This document shows positions 15,944 through 23,660 of a stretch of 64,000 nucleotides of DNA, piece after piece. Under the pieces are notes generated by a model. It did not search any database, was not told the origin of the DNA, and saw nothing but the letters and a program-made list of their open reading frames with translations. The position numbers and the translations under genes were made by a program. The stretch's first letter is position 1, and each line of letters starts with the position of its first letter. Origin of the DNA: DASUPK01 sp046732465 (lineage in GTDB: Bacteria > Actinomycetota > Thermoleophilia > Solirubrobacterales > 70-9); assembly GCA_046732465.1 (NCBI GenBank), contig JBKPND010000011.1, forward strand, positions 1 through 64,000, read 5' to 3'.

Positions 15944-17188
15944 ATGGAGAAGCTTTCAGACAACGAGTACCTGTTCACCTCCGAGTCGGTAACCGAGGGA
16001 CACCCCGACAAGATTTGCGACCAGATCTCAGACGGTGTCCTCGACGCGATCATGGCCGAGGACCCCGAGGGCCGGGTGGCGTGCGAGACGCTCGTCAATA
16101 CGGGCCTGGTCGTCGTCTCGGGGGAGATCACGACCAAGTGCTACGTCGACATCCCGAAGATCGCACGCGAGACGATCCGCCAGATCGGCTATGACGATCC
16201 GCGCTACGGGTTCGACCACGAGGCCTGTGCGGTCCTGACCGCGATCGACGAGCAGTCGCCCGACATCGCCCAGGGCGTGGACAAGGGCTTTGAGCAGCGC
16301 GAGGGGGAGTCCGCCGACGAGCTCGACGCGGCCGGAGCCGGGGACCAGGGAATGATGTTCGGCTACGCGACCCGCGAGACCAAGGCGCTGATGCCAATGC
16401 CGATCCAGATCGCCCATCAGCTGGCCCGGCAGCTCGCCGAGGTGCGCAAGGCGGAAGTGGTGCCCTACCTCGGCCCCGACGGCAAGACCCAGGTCTCCGT
16501 TCGCTACGAGAACGACCGGCCGGTCGAGATCGCGAAGGTCCTGATCTCGACGCAGCATCGCGAGGAGGCCGGCAAGCAGATGATCCGCAACGACCTCTGG
16601 GAGCACGTGCTCGAGCCGGTGCTGCACACCGAGTACAAGGAGCTCTACACCGAGAACGAGCTGCTCGAGAACTTCATGGTCAACCCCACCGGCAAGTTCG
16701 TGATCGGCGGGCCGGTAGGCGACGCGGGATTGACCGGCCGCAAGATCATCGTCGACACCTATGGCGGCGCTGCCCGACACGGCGGTGGGGCCTTCTCCGG
16801 CAAGGACCCGTCGAAGGTCGACCGCTCAGCCGCCTACGCGGCCCGCTACGTCGCGAAGAACGTCGTCGCGGCGGGGCTCGCGGATCGCTGCGAGCTCCAG
16901 GTCGCGTATGCGATCGGCGTCGCCCATCCGGTCTCGATCATGGTCCAGACCTTCGGCACGGGCAAGCTCTCCGACGCGGAGATCGGACGGATCGTCGAGG
17001 AGAACTTCGACCTGCGGCCGGCCGCCTTCCGCCGCTACCTGGACCTGCACCGCCCGATCTTCCAGAGGACCGCGGCCTACGGCCACTTCGGCCGCGAGGA
17101 CGCCGATTTCACCTGGGAGCACACCGACCGCGCCGATCAGCTGCGTGAGGCCGCGGGGCTGGGTGCGAAGGCGGAGGCGCCGGCCTAG
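15944..17188 (+). CDS. metK: S-adenosylmethionine synthase
   Basis: A 414-residue enzyme making AdoMet from ATP and methionine. Motifs: TSESVTEGHPDKICDQISDGVLDA, GAGDQGMMFGYA and GGAARHGGGAFSGKDPSKVDRSAAYAARY (phosphate-binding loop), all intact. Length is slightly above the usual 385-400. GAGGAA precedes ATG 15944; only 7 nt separate it from the upstream gene, so no SAM riboswitch can fit. Its TAG is shared with the convergent PH-domain gene in CTAG (17185-17188). Confidence 0.97.
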   Translation: MEKLSDNEYLFTSESVTEGHPDKICDQISDGVLDAIMAEDPEGRVACETLVNTGLVVVSGEITTKCYVDIPKIARETIRQIGYDDPRYGFDHEACAVLTAIDEQSPDIAQGVDKGFEQREGESADELDAAGAGDQGMMFGYATRETKALMPMPIQIAHQLARQLAEVRKAEVVPYLGPDGKTQVSVRYENDRPVEIAKVLISTQHREEAGKQMIRNDLWEHVLEPVLHTEYKELYTENELLENFMVNPTGKFVIGGPVGDAGLTGRKIIVDTYGGAARHGGGAFSGKDPSKVDRSAAYAARYVAKNVVAAGLADRCELQVAYAIGVAHPVSIMVQTFGTGKLSDAEIGRIVEENFDLRPAAFRRYLDLHRPIFQRTAAYGHFGREDADFTWEHTDRADQLREAAGLGAKAEAPA

Positions 17189-17679
17189 GTCTGGGTTCCG
17201 GGCTCGGCCTCGCCCTGGAGGCCGCTGAGGATCGGGGTCGCCTGCTCGACGTTCTGGACGACCTCCTCCGGCTGGGCGACGCCCGCGAAGACGAAGTTCG
17301 ATTCGTCCGTTCCGGCGGTCGTGAACTCGACGTCGCCGATCTGCATGATCCGCTCGTAGACGCCCTGGTTGTAGTTCACGTTCTGGACGCGCTGCAGGCG
17401 GGTCTCCTGGACCTTGCGGGCGATGATTCCCACCTTGATGTTGAGGCGGCGGTCGGTGATCGTGTAAACGGTCGCGACGCGTTTGATGAACCCGACGAGG
17501 ATCGTGACCGCGAGGATCACGATGAAGGTGACGATCCCGAGGCCGACGCCTTCGTTGATCAGCCCGGCGAGCACCCCGGCGGCGGCCCCGACCGCGGCGC
17601 CCTTGAGATAGAAGCCGATGATCGCCCGCCAGGACGGATGCCCCTGGTAGATCACCCTCTCCCCGGACTGCAGGTCCAC
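17185..17679 (-). CDS. PH-domain (bPH2/DUF304-like) membrane protein
   Basis: A 164-residue protein starting DLQSGERVIYQGHPSW, then two membrane segments (about residues 20-38 and 44-65) and a PH-like strand set TVYTITDRRLNIKVGIIARKVQETRLQRVQNVNYNQG, the hallmark of bacterial PH/YdbS-like proteins. The C-terminus is an acidic tail. The GTG at 17679 lies exactly 6 nt after a TACTCT hexamer; longer upstream in-frame starts would run into the priA promoter. Function unknown. Confidence 0.8.
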   Translation of the reverse strand: MDLQSGERVIYQGHPSWRAIIGFYLKGAAVGAAAGVLAGLINEGVGLGIVTFIVILAVTILVGFIKRVATVYTITDRRLNIKVGIIARKVQETRLQRVQNVNYNQGVYERIMQIGDVEFTTAGTDESNFVFAGVAQPEEVVQNVEQATPILSGLQGEAEPGTQT

Positions 17680-17685
17680 GGCGGC

Positions 17686-17691
17686 AGAGTA
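17686..17691 (-). promoter_or_regulatory. Candidate leaderless -10 box, PH-domain gene
   Basis: On the minus strand TACTCT is followed by 6 nt and then GTG (17679). No SD is present. The spacing predicts transcription starting on the start codon. Confidence 0.5.
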
Positions 17692-17737
17692 ACCGCGAGG
17701 GCGGTCGTCCGCGAGGCTGCCTAGGCTCGGAGGACAG

Positions 17738-19927
17738 ATGTCGATTGCCAAGGTTGAGCCGCTGCTGACGACCCGGAACGTGTCCGGGCCCTTCGACTAT
17801 CGCCTGCCGGAGGCGATGAGCGAGGTCGAGGTCGGCTCGGTGCTGGTGGTGCCCTTCGGGCGCCGGCGGGTGGTCGGCGTCGTCGTCGGCCTCGCCGATC
17901 ACAGCGAGCTGCCGCAGGACCGATTGGCTGAGCCACTCGAGGCGCTGGAGGCCGGCGTGCCGCCCGAGCTCGTGGGCCTGGGCCGCTGGGTCGGCGAGGA
18001 GTACTGCTCCACGCCCGCCCGCGGGCTCGGCCTCGTGCTGCCGCCGGGGGTGGGTACGGGGGCCGAGGCCCGTCGCGTCCGGCCGCTGGTCGAGCTGGAG
18101 GCCGAGGCGACCGAGAAGGGACTCGAGGCGATCTCCCGCGGCGAGCGCCTCGGGCTGCGCCAGCGGGCGGTGCTCCGTGCCCTCGCCGCGGGCCCGAAGC
18201 TGGCGCGCCAGCTCGCGGCCGGCGCCGGGTCGGACCGCGCGACCCTTCGCCGGCTCGAGGCTCGCGGGCTGATCTCAACCCGGGAGGTCGAGCGCCGCCG
18301 CCGTCATCGCTCGCCCGCGGTCGGGGCGGTGCGCGAGGGCGTCGAGCTCACCGCCGACCAGAGGGCCGCGCTCGAGAACGTGGTCGCTGCGATTCCGGGG
18401 CGGGGCGAAGGGGCGGGGGGTCGCTCCTTTCTCCTCCACGGGGTGACCGGCTCGGGGAAGACCGAGGTGTACCTGGAGGCGGCGCGCGAGGCGCTCGCTC
18501 GAGGCCGAGGCGCGATCGTGCTGGTGCCTGAGATCGCGCTGACCCCGCAGACGATGGATCGCTTCCGCCGCCGCTTCGGGGACTCGGTGGCGCTGCTGCA
18601 CTCGCGGATGCCGGCGGGCGCGCGCTACGACGAGTGGCGCCGCCTGCGCTCCGGTGAGGCGCGGATCGCCGTCGGCCCGCGCTCCGTCGTCTTCGCGCCC
18701 GTGCACGACCCCGGGCTGATCGTGATCGACGAGGAGCACGACTCCTCCTACAAGCAGGAGAGCGATCCGCGCTACGACGCGCGGGAGGTCGCCGCCCGGC
18801 GGGCCGCCGAGTCCGGCGCGGTCCTGCTGTCCGGGACGGCGACGCCGCGGCCCGAGAGCTGGCAGGGGCTGGAGCGGCTCGAGCTGCCGGATCGGGTCGA
18901 CGAGAGGCCGCTCCCACCAGTGGAGATCGTCGACATGCGCGGCGGGGTCCCTGGGCCGCTCCACCCGAGGACGCGAGAGGCCTTCAACGAGGTGGCGCGC
19001 GAGGGCGGCAAGGCGATCCTGCTGATCAACCGCCGCGGCTGGTCCACGCACCTCACCTGCCGCTCCTGCGGCCACGCCTGGGAGTGCCCGCACTGCGACG
19101 TCTCGCTGGTGCTGCACCGAGACGGCGGCCTCCGCTGCCACCACTGCGGCCACGCGGAGCCGAAGCCCGAGGCGTGCCCGGAGTGCTCCTCAGTGACCAT
19201 CGCGCGCGTCGGATCCGGGACGCAGCGGGTCGAGTCCGAGCTGACCGAGATGCTCGCGCCGCTCGAGATCTTCCGGCTCGACTCCGACAGTGCGGCGAGC
19301 CGCGGACACGCTGAGGTGCTCAGTCGGTTTGAGTCAGCCGACTCGGGGGTCCTGGTCGGAACCCAGATGGTCGCCAAGGGCCACGACTTCCCGGACGTCA
19401 CCCTGAGCGTGATCCTCGACGCCGACGGGGCGTTGCGGCTGCCCGACTTCCGCTCCGAGGAGCGCACGTTTGCCCTGATCACCCAGCTCGCGGGTCGCAG
19501 CGGCCGCGGGGATGCGGGGGGCCGCGTCCTCGTCCAGGCCCTGTCGACCGGTGCGCCGAGCATCCGGCACGCCGCCCGGCACGACTCGGCGGGCTTCCTC
19601 GAGCAGGAGCTCGAGCGCCGCCGGGCCCTCCGCTACCCGCCGTTCTCGCACCTGATCGAGATCGGCCTCGCCGGAGTCGACGAGCCGCGGGTCGAGCGCT
19701 CGGCCGAGACCGTGCGCGAGCTGGTCGCCGATCGGATCTCGGCCGACGACGAGCTGCTCGGCCCCGCGCCGCTCTTCCGCCTGCGCGGCAAGCACCGCCG
19801 CCGTCTGCTGATCAAGTCGGGCCGCCGCCACGAGACGGTCACGGCGATCCGCGAGGCGGTCGCGACCGCCGTCCGCGACCGGGCCCTGCGCGAACTGTCG
19901 ATCTCGGTGGACGTGGACCCGCAGTAG
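17738..19927 (+). CDS. priA: Primosomal protein N' (PriA helicase)
   Basis: A 729-residue superfamily 2 helicase that restarts stalled forks. N-terminal 3'-DNA-binding domain, then Walker A GVTGSGKTEVY (about residue 234), DEEHDSSYKQ (about 331), GTATPRPES, a zinc region with Cys pairs (CRSC, CPHC, CHHC, CPEC; about 442-487), and QMVAKGHDFPDVTLS. Many actinobacterial PriA proteins have lost motifs, but here the Walker A and DEEH boxes are intact. TAGGCT at 17722-17727 lies 10 nt before ATG 17738, with GGAGGA between. Confidence 0.95.
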   Translation: MSIAKVEPLLTTRNVSGPFDYRLPEAMSEVEVGSVLVVPFGRRRVVGVVVGLADHSELPQDRLAEPLEALEAGVPPELVGLGRWVGEEYCSTPARGLGLVLPPGVGTGAEARRVRPLVELEAEATEKGLEAISRGERLGLRQRAVLRALAAGPKLARQLAAGAGSDRATLRRLEARGLISTREVERRRRHRSPAVGAVREGVELTADQRAALENVVAAIPGRGEGAGGRSFLLHGVTGSGKTEVYLEAAREALARGRGAIVLVPEIALTPQTMDRFRRRFGDSVALLHSRMPAGARYDEWRRLRSGEARIAVGPRSVVFAPVHDPGLIVIDEEHDSSYKQESDPRYDAREVAARRAAESGAVLLSGTATPRPESWQGLERLELPDRVDERPLPPVEIVDMRGGVPGPLHPRTREAFNEVAREGGKAILLINRRGWSTHLTCRSCGHAWECPHCDVSLVLHRDGGLRCHHCGHAEPKPEACPECSSVTIARVGSGTQRVESELTEMLAPLEIFRLDSDSAASRGHAEVLSRFESADSGVLVGTQMVAKGHDFPDVTLSVILDADGALRLPDFRSEERTFALITQLAGRSGRGDAGGRVLVQALSTGAPSIRHAARHDSAGFLEQELERRRALRYPPFSHLIEIGLAGVDEPRVERSAETVRELVADRISADDELLGPAPLFRLRGKHRRRLLIKSGRRHETVTAIREAVATAVRDRALRELSISVDVDPQ

Positions 19928-19932
19928 CGGCG

Positions 19933-20850
19933 TCATCCGAGCAGTCGCTGAAGATCCTCCGCCACCTCGCGAGGTCGGCGGCTGATCTGTTCCCAGGTGT
20001 AGCGGACGACTTGGAAGCCTTTGGTCCTCAGTGCCAGCTCGCGATCGCGGTCGCGCTTCATCTGTCCCAATCCGGTATGAGCATCGCCGCCGTCGACCTC
20101 CACCGCGAGGCGTTCGGCTCGCCAAATGGCATCGACACGCATCAGGCCGGCCCTTCGGTTGACCTCCGGCATCGGCAAGGGGGCCATCTCGCAGAGCTCG
20201 AGGAACCGCTCCTCCAGGGCGCTGAGGGTCTCCGCGAGCTCGGGCAGGTGATTCGCTAGCGCAAGCCTGAGCGCTCGCGAGCCCCGGCGTCCCGACCCGG
20301 TAACGGCGAGGATCTCGGCGGGCTGAAGCAGCTTGCGGTACTCCGCTTCCGCCAGGGCGCGGCGTACCTGGCGGAACGGCAGTATCCCGGCGATGTCGAG
20401 CAGCGTGCGAGCGGCGGAGGTCACAGGGAGGCCCCTGCATTCGGCTCGCTGAATCTGACGGGAGCGGTGCACGCGAACACCGGGCAATGAAGAGCGACGG
20501 CCCGGCACCGTCAGGTGGATTCGCCTCGGCTCGGCGTCAATGAGTGACCACGCCCAGGCCGCAGTGGTGTGGCTCAGCACAGCCTGATCGCCGCCAAACA
20601 GCAGGGCGGCGAAGAGACGGCCGTTAAGGGAAAGGGCCGCATGGCCGAAGGCGTAGACGCCTGGATGGATTCGGTGCAACCGGGCGGCAGCGATCCAGCG
20701 AGCGATTGTGGCCCTCCCAAGACCAGCACCGAGGAGCTGCTTGCGGCTGATGACACCGTTCTGCCGCTGCGCAAGCGCGGCAACCGCTTCTGCGGCGAAT
20801 TGGGTCCGACTGCCGGACCCGACGGGACGCAGAACGGGCATGCGGTCCAT
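19933..20850 (-). CDS. AbiEi-like winged-helix / DUF559 nuclease-like protein
   Basis: About 305 residues. The N-terminal half (VISRKQLLGAGLGRATIARWI ... RIHPGVYAFGH) resembles the AbiEi-type winged helix; VLSHTTAAWAW and RLPVTSAARTLLDIA-like segments (here GLPVTSAARTLLDIAG) follow. The C-terminal part VDAIWRAERLAVEVDGGDAH ... RDRELALRTKGFQVVRYTWEQI fits DUF559, a Vsr/PD-(D/E)XK-like fold. No AbiEii toxin gene is adjacent, so it is an orphan. ATG 20850 is chosen (ATG 20841 also possible); longer forms would overlap def. Function unknown. Confidence 0.7.
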   Translation of the reverse strand: MDRMPVLRPVGSGSRTQFAAEAVAALAQRQNGVISRKQLLGAGLGRATIARWIAAARLHRIHPGVYAFGHAALSLNGRLFAALLFGGDQAVLSHTTAAWAWSLIDAEPRRIHLTVPGRRSSLPGVRVHRSRQIQRAECRGLPVTSAARTLLDIAGILPFRQVRRALAEAEYRKLLQPAEILAVTGSGRRGSRALRLALANHLPELAETLSALEERFLELCEMAPLPMPEVNRRAGLMRVDAIWRAERLAVEVDGGDAHTGLGQMKRDRDRELALRTKGFQVVRYTWEQISRRPREVAEDLQRLLG

Positions 20851-20966
20851 CCTGGGCCCCGAGATGTCACGGAACGGCTGAGATGGCGCCCATTCATTGT
20901 CGAAGTTCGTCCCGCCACCACCGAGGTTCGTCTCTGCTTCACCGATATCCCTCCCGCGGCCGCGAC

Positions 20967-20972
20967 TAGACT
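20967..20972 (+). promoter_or_regulatory. Candidate -10 box of def
   Basis: TAGACT ends 8 nt before ATG 20981 of def, with no SD between, giving a predicted leader of about 2 nt. Confidence 0.4.
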
Positions 20973-20980
20973 CGAAGGCG

Positions 20981-21691
20981 ATGGCAGACGAGGCGACAGA
21001 GACCCTCGACGACGAGCTTCTCGACGACGACGAGCTCGCAACCGAGGCTGAGGAGCCGGAGGGGCTCGACCAGGAGGCGCTCGAGCGCCGTAGCGCGGCG
21101 CTCTCCCAGGTCGTCAAGTTCGGGGACCCGGTGCTCAAGTCGGCTGCCTCACCCGTGAGCGAGTTCGATGAGCGCCTGGCCGCGGAGGCCGAGCGGATGA
21201 TCGGCCTGATGCGCGACGCGATCGGGGTCGGCCTCGCCGCGACCCAGCTGGGCGTGCTGCGCCGGATGCTGGTCTTTCAGGTCGGCCCGGACGCCGAGCC
21301 GACCGTCCTCGTCAATCCGGAGATCGAATGGCGGTCGGACGATGCCGCGACGGCCGAGGAGGGGTGCCTCAGCATCCCGGGCGTCGTCGTCGACGTCGAG
21401 CGACCGCTCTTCGTCCGAGCCCGCGCCGTCGATGTCCATGGGGAGCCGCTCACCCTCGAGGCGTCGGGCCTCGAGGCCCGCGTGATCCAGCACGAGGTCG
21501 ACCACCTCGACGGCGTCCTGATGCTCGACCGCACCGAGAAGGAGCAGCGCAAAGGCGCCCTGCGGGCGCTGCGCGAGGGCGGCACCTACGCGCCCGGCGA
21601 GCCCGAGGACGAGAGCGAGGGCGAGGAAGCCGAGGGGACGAGAGGTGTGCGAGGGCGCACCGCAGGCGAAGCCGAGGAGCGACCCGTTTAA
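20981..21691 (+). CDS. def: Peptide deformylase with extended termini
   Basis: A 236-residue peptide deformylase. The three metal motifs are intact: GVGLAATQLG, EEGCLSIPG (Cys ligand) and QHEVDHLDG (HExxH). It is longer than the usual 165-190: an acidic N-terminal arm of about 45 residues (many Asp/Glu) and a C-terminal Glu/Gly-rich tail. ATG 20981 follows a TAGACT hexamer; earlier in-frame starts would overlap the divergent gene. It forms an operon with fmt, the enzyme that adds the formyl group it removes. Confidence 0.95.
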   Translation: MADEATETLDDELLDDDELATEAEEPEGLDQEALERRSAALSQVVKFGDPVLKSAASPVSEFDERLAAEAERMIGLMRDAIGVGLAATQLGVLRRMLVFQVGPDAEPTVLVNPEIEWRSDDAATAEEGCLSIPGVVVDVERPLFVRARAVDVHGEPLTLEASGLEARVIQHEVDHLDGVLMLDRTEKEQRKGALRALREGGTYAPGEPEDESEGEEAEGTRGVRGRTAGEAEERPV

Positions 21692-21698
21692 TGGAGGA

Positions 21699-22625
21699 GT
21701 GAGGACCGCCTACCTCGGCACCTCCGAGTTCGCGGCGACCGTCCTTCGCCGCCTCGCCGAGAGCCCGCACCGCCCGACGCTGGTGGTGACGCCGCCCGAC
21801 AGCCGCCGGGGGAGGGGGCGCAAGCTGGCGCCGCCGCCGGCGGCCGAGACCGCCCGTGAGCTCGGCCTGGAGCTCCACCAGACGCCGGACGTGAATTCGG
21901 CCGACTCGCTGGCGGCGATCCGCACGGCCCGCCCGGAGGTGATCGTCGTCTGCGCCTTCGGGCAGCTGATCAAGGAACCGCTGCTCAGCGAGTTCCTGAT
22001 GCTGAACGTCCATCCCTCGCTGATCCCGCGCTGGCGCGGGGCCGCACCGATCGAGCGCGCCCTGATGGCCGGCGACGACAGGACCGGTGTCACGATCATG
22101 CGGGTGACCGAGAGACTCGACGCGGGTCCCATCGCGCTCGCCGAGGCGGTCAGCGCGTACGGCGAAGACGACTACGCCTCGCTCTCGGAGCGCCTCGCCC
22201 AGACAGCGGGCCAGCTGGTCGTCCAGGCGCTCGACTCACTCGATGCGGGGACGCTGGACTTCACCGAGCAGGACGAGTCCGCGGCGAGCTACGCGGAAAA
22301 GATCGCCCCGGAAGAACGGCGCCTGGACCCCTCGCGGCCGGTCTCCGAGCTCGCGCGGCAAGTGCGCGCGCTGACCCCTCATGTAGGTGCGTACCTGGAG
22401 CTCGAGGGCGGCGATCGGCTCGGAGTTCGCTCCGCTGAGGCCGGCCATCCCTTCGGCTGGGATGGGTCCGCGGAGCCAGGCACGCTCGTCGTCGAGAGCG
22501 GGGAGCTGGTGCTCGTCGGTCCGGACGGGCTCCTCACGCTCGAAGTCGTCCAACCACCGGGAAAAAAGCCGATGAGCGCGGCGGATTTCCTGCGCGGCCA
22601 CGCTCCCCCTACCAAAGCCGTCTGA
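21699..22625 (+). CDS. fmt: Methionyl-tRNA formyltransferase
   Basis: A 308-residue formyltransferase: RTAYLGTSEFAATVLRRLA at the start, VVCAFGQLI, NVHPSLIPRWRGAAPIERAL (catalytic Asn and His), TGVTIMRVTERLDAGPI, and a C-terminal OB-like domain. GTG 21699 begins directly after a GGAGGAG stretch, an unusually tight SD spacing. The mini-frame ATG-GAG-GAG-TGA (21691-21702) links the def stop (TAATG) to this start (GTGA). A far-upstream GTG at 21645 inside def is the alternative start. Confidence 0.93.
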   Translation: MRTAYLGTSEFAATVLRRLAESPHRPTLVVTPPDSRRGRGRKLAPPPAAETARELGLELHQTPDVNSADSLAAIRTARPEVIVVCAFGQLIKEPLLSEFLMLNVHPSLIPRWRGAAPIERALMAGDDRTGVTIMRVTERLDAGPIALAEAVSAYGEDDYASLSERLAQTAGQLVVQALDSLDAGTLDFTEQDESAASYAEKIAPEERRLDPSRPVSELARQVRALTPHVGAYLELEGGDRLGVRSAEAGHPFGWDGSAEPGTLVVESGELVLVGPDGLLTLEVVQPPGKKPMSAADFLRGHAPPTKAV

Positions 22626-22633
22626 CCGCTCGC

Positions 22634-22639
22634 TACTCT
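22634..22639 (+). promoter_or_regulatory. Candidate leaderless -10 box, zinc-ribbon gene
   Basis: TACTCT is followed by 6 nt and then GTG 22646. No SD. It lies 8 nt after the fmt stop, implying a new transcription start inside the cluster. Confidence 0.5.
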
Positions 22640-22645
22640 CGTCAC

Positions 22646-22921
22646 GTGGCCGAGCGGATCGAAAGCGGCCTTGGAAACGCGGCCGAGGCAGAGGAGCTCA
22701 GCGAGGGGGCGCTGCGGCGCCCGAATTGCCCGGGCTGCGGCGAGCCGTGGCTCCGGCCCGCCCAGCTCCCCGGAAGGTTCGTGTGCGTCTACTGCCTCCG
22801 CCGCTTCGAGCTCGTCTCGCAGTGCCCGAACTGCGGCGAGCACGGGACGATCAGTCGCATGAGCCGCACCGAGGACATGATGTGCAACAGCTGCGGCCAC
22901 TCGATGCTCCGGAGCATCTGA
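22646..22921 (+). CDS. Small double zinc-ribbon protein
   Basis: A 91-residue protein with four Cys pairs: CPGCGEPW, CVYCLRRF, CPNCGEHG and CNSCGHSM, which fit two four-Cys zinc ribbons. A hydrophilic N-terminal arm of about 25 residues precedes them. There is no enzyme signature; nucleic acid or protein binding is the usual role of such modules. Lies between fmt and rpe; its GTG is 6 nt after a TACTCT hexamer. Confidence 0.65.
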   Translation: MAERIESGLGNAAEAEELSEGALRRPNCPGCGEPWLRPAQLPGRFVCVYCLRRFELVSQCPNCGEHGTISRMSRTEDMMCNSCGHSMLRSI

Positions 22922-22929
22922 CCCAGCAG

Positions 22930-23637
22930 ATGGAAGCCGCCACCGATAAGGCCTCGTCCACGCGGCGCGACCTCTACGCGGGCAAGCGCGTCGCGCCATC
23001 CATCCTCTCCGCCGACTTCTCCCGCCTCGGTGCGCAGATCGAGGAGGTGATGGCCGCGGGTGCGCGAGTCATCCACGTCGACGTGATGGACGGCCACTTC
23101 GTTCCCCCGATCACGATCGGTCCCCTCGTCGCGAGCGCGATCTCCGACCAGGTCCACCAGGCCGGCGGCGCCATCGACGTTCACCTGATGATCGAGCGCC
23201 CCGACGAGCACATCGAGGCGTTCGCGAAGGCCGGCGCCGACTCCATCACCTTCCACGCCGAGGCCACCCCGCACATCAACCGCACGCTGAACGCGATCCG
23301 TGAGCTGGGCTGCCTGGCCGGCCTCGCGATCAATCCGGGCACGCCGGTCGGCGCGGTGGGCGAGTCGATCCACGATGCGGACCTGTTTCTCTGCATGACC
23401 GTCAACCCGGGTTGGGGAGGCCAGCCGTTCATCGCCGACTCTCCGGACAAGGTGAGGAGGCTCGCCTCGCTGGTGGGGAACGGCGCCATCGAGGTCGACG
23501 GCGGAATCGATCCGGGCACCGCCGGCAGCGTCTCCGACGCCGGCGCGCGGCTGTTCGTCGCCGGCTCCGCCGTCTTCGGCGTCGAGGACCCGGCGGCCGC
23601 CTACAGCGCCATCGCGGACGCGGCTGGCGCCGTCTAG
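22930..23637 (+). CDS. rpe: Ribulose-phosphate 3-epimerase
   Basis: A 235-residue TIM-barrel enzyme interconverting ribulose 5-phosphate and xylulose 5-phosphate. Motifs: APSILSADFSRL, HVDVMDGHFVPPITIGP (catalytic Asp, metal His), DVHLMIERP, MTVNPGWGGQPFI and IEVDGGIDPGT. About 15 residues longer at the N-terminus than typical; ATG 22930 is the first start after the zinc-ribbon stop. Linkage with def-fmt and the rib genes is common in Actinobacteria. Xylulose 5-phosphate/ribulose 5-phosphate balance also feeds RibB. Confidence 0.95.
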   Translation: MEAATDKASSTRRDLYAGKRVAPSILSADFSRLGAQIEEVMAAGARVIHVDVMDGHFVPPITIGPLVASAISDQVHQAGGAIDVHLMIERPDEHIEAFAKAGADSITFHAEATPHINRTLNAIRELGCLAGLAINPGTPVGAVGESIHDADLFLCMTVNPGWGGQPFIADSPDKVRRLASLVGNGAIEVDGGIDPGTAGSVSDAGARLFVAGSAVFGVEDPAAAYSAIADAAGAV

Positions 23638-23660
23638 GCGGTTCCGGCGACCGTTCCGGC

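Noticed and set aside
22562..22567. A6 run in fmt as a slippage site
   Set aside because: The frame continues normally through Lys-Lys to the expected Fmt end; no alternative product is evident.
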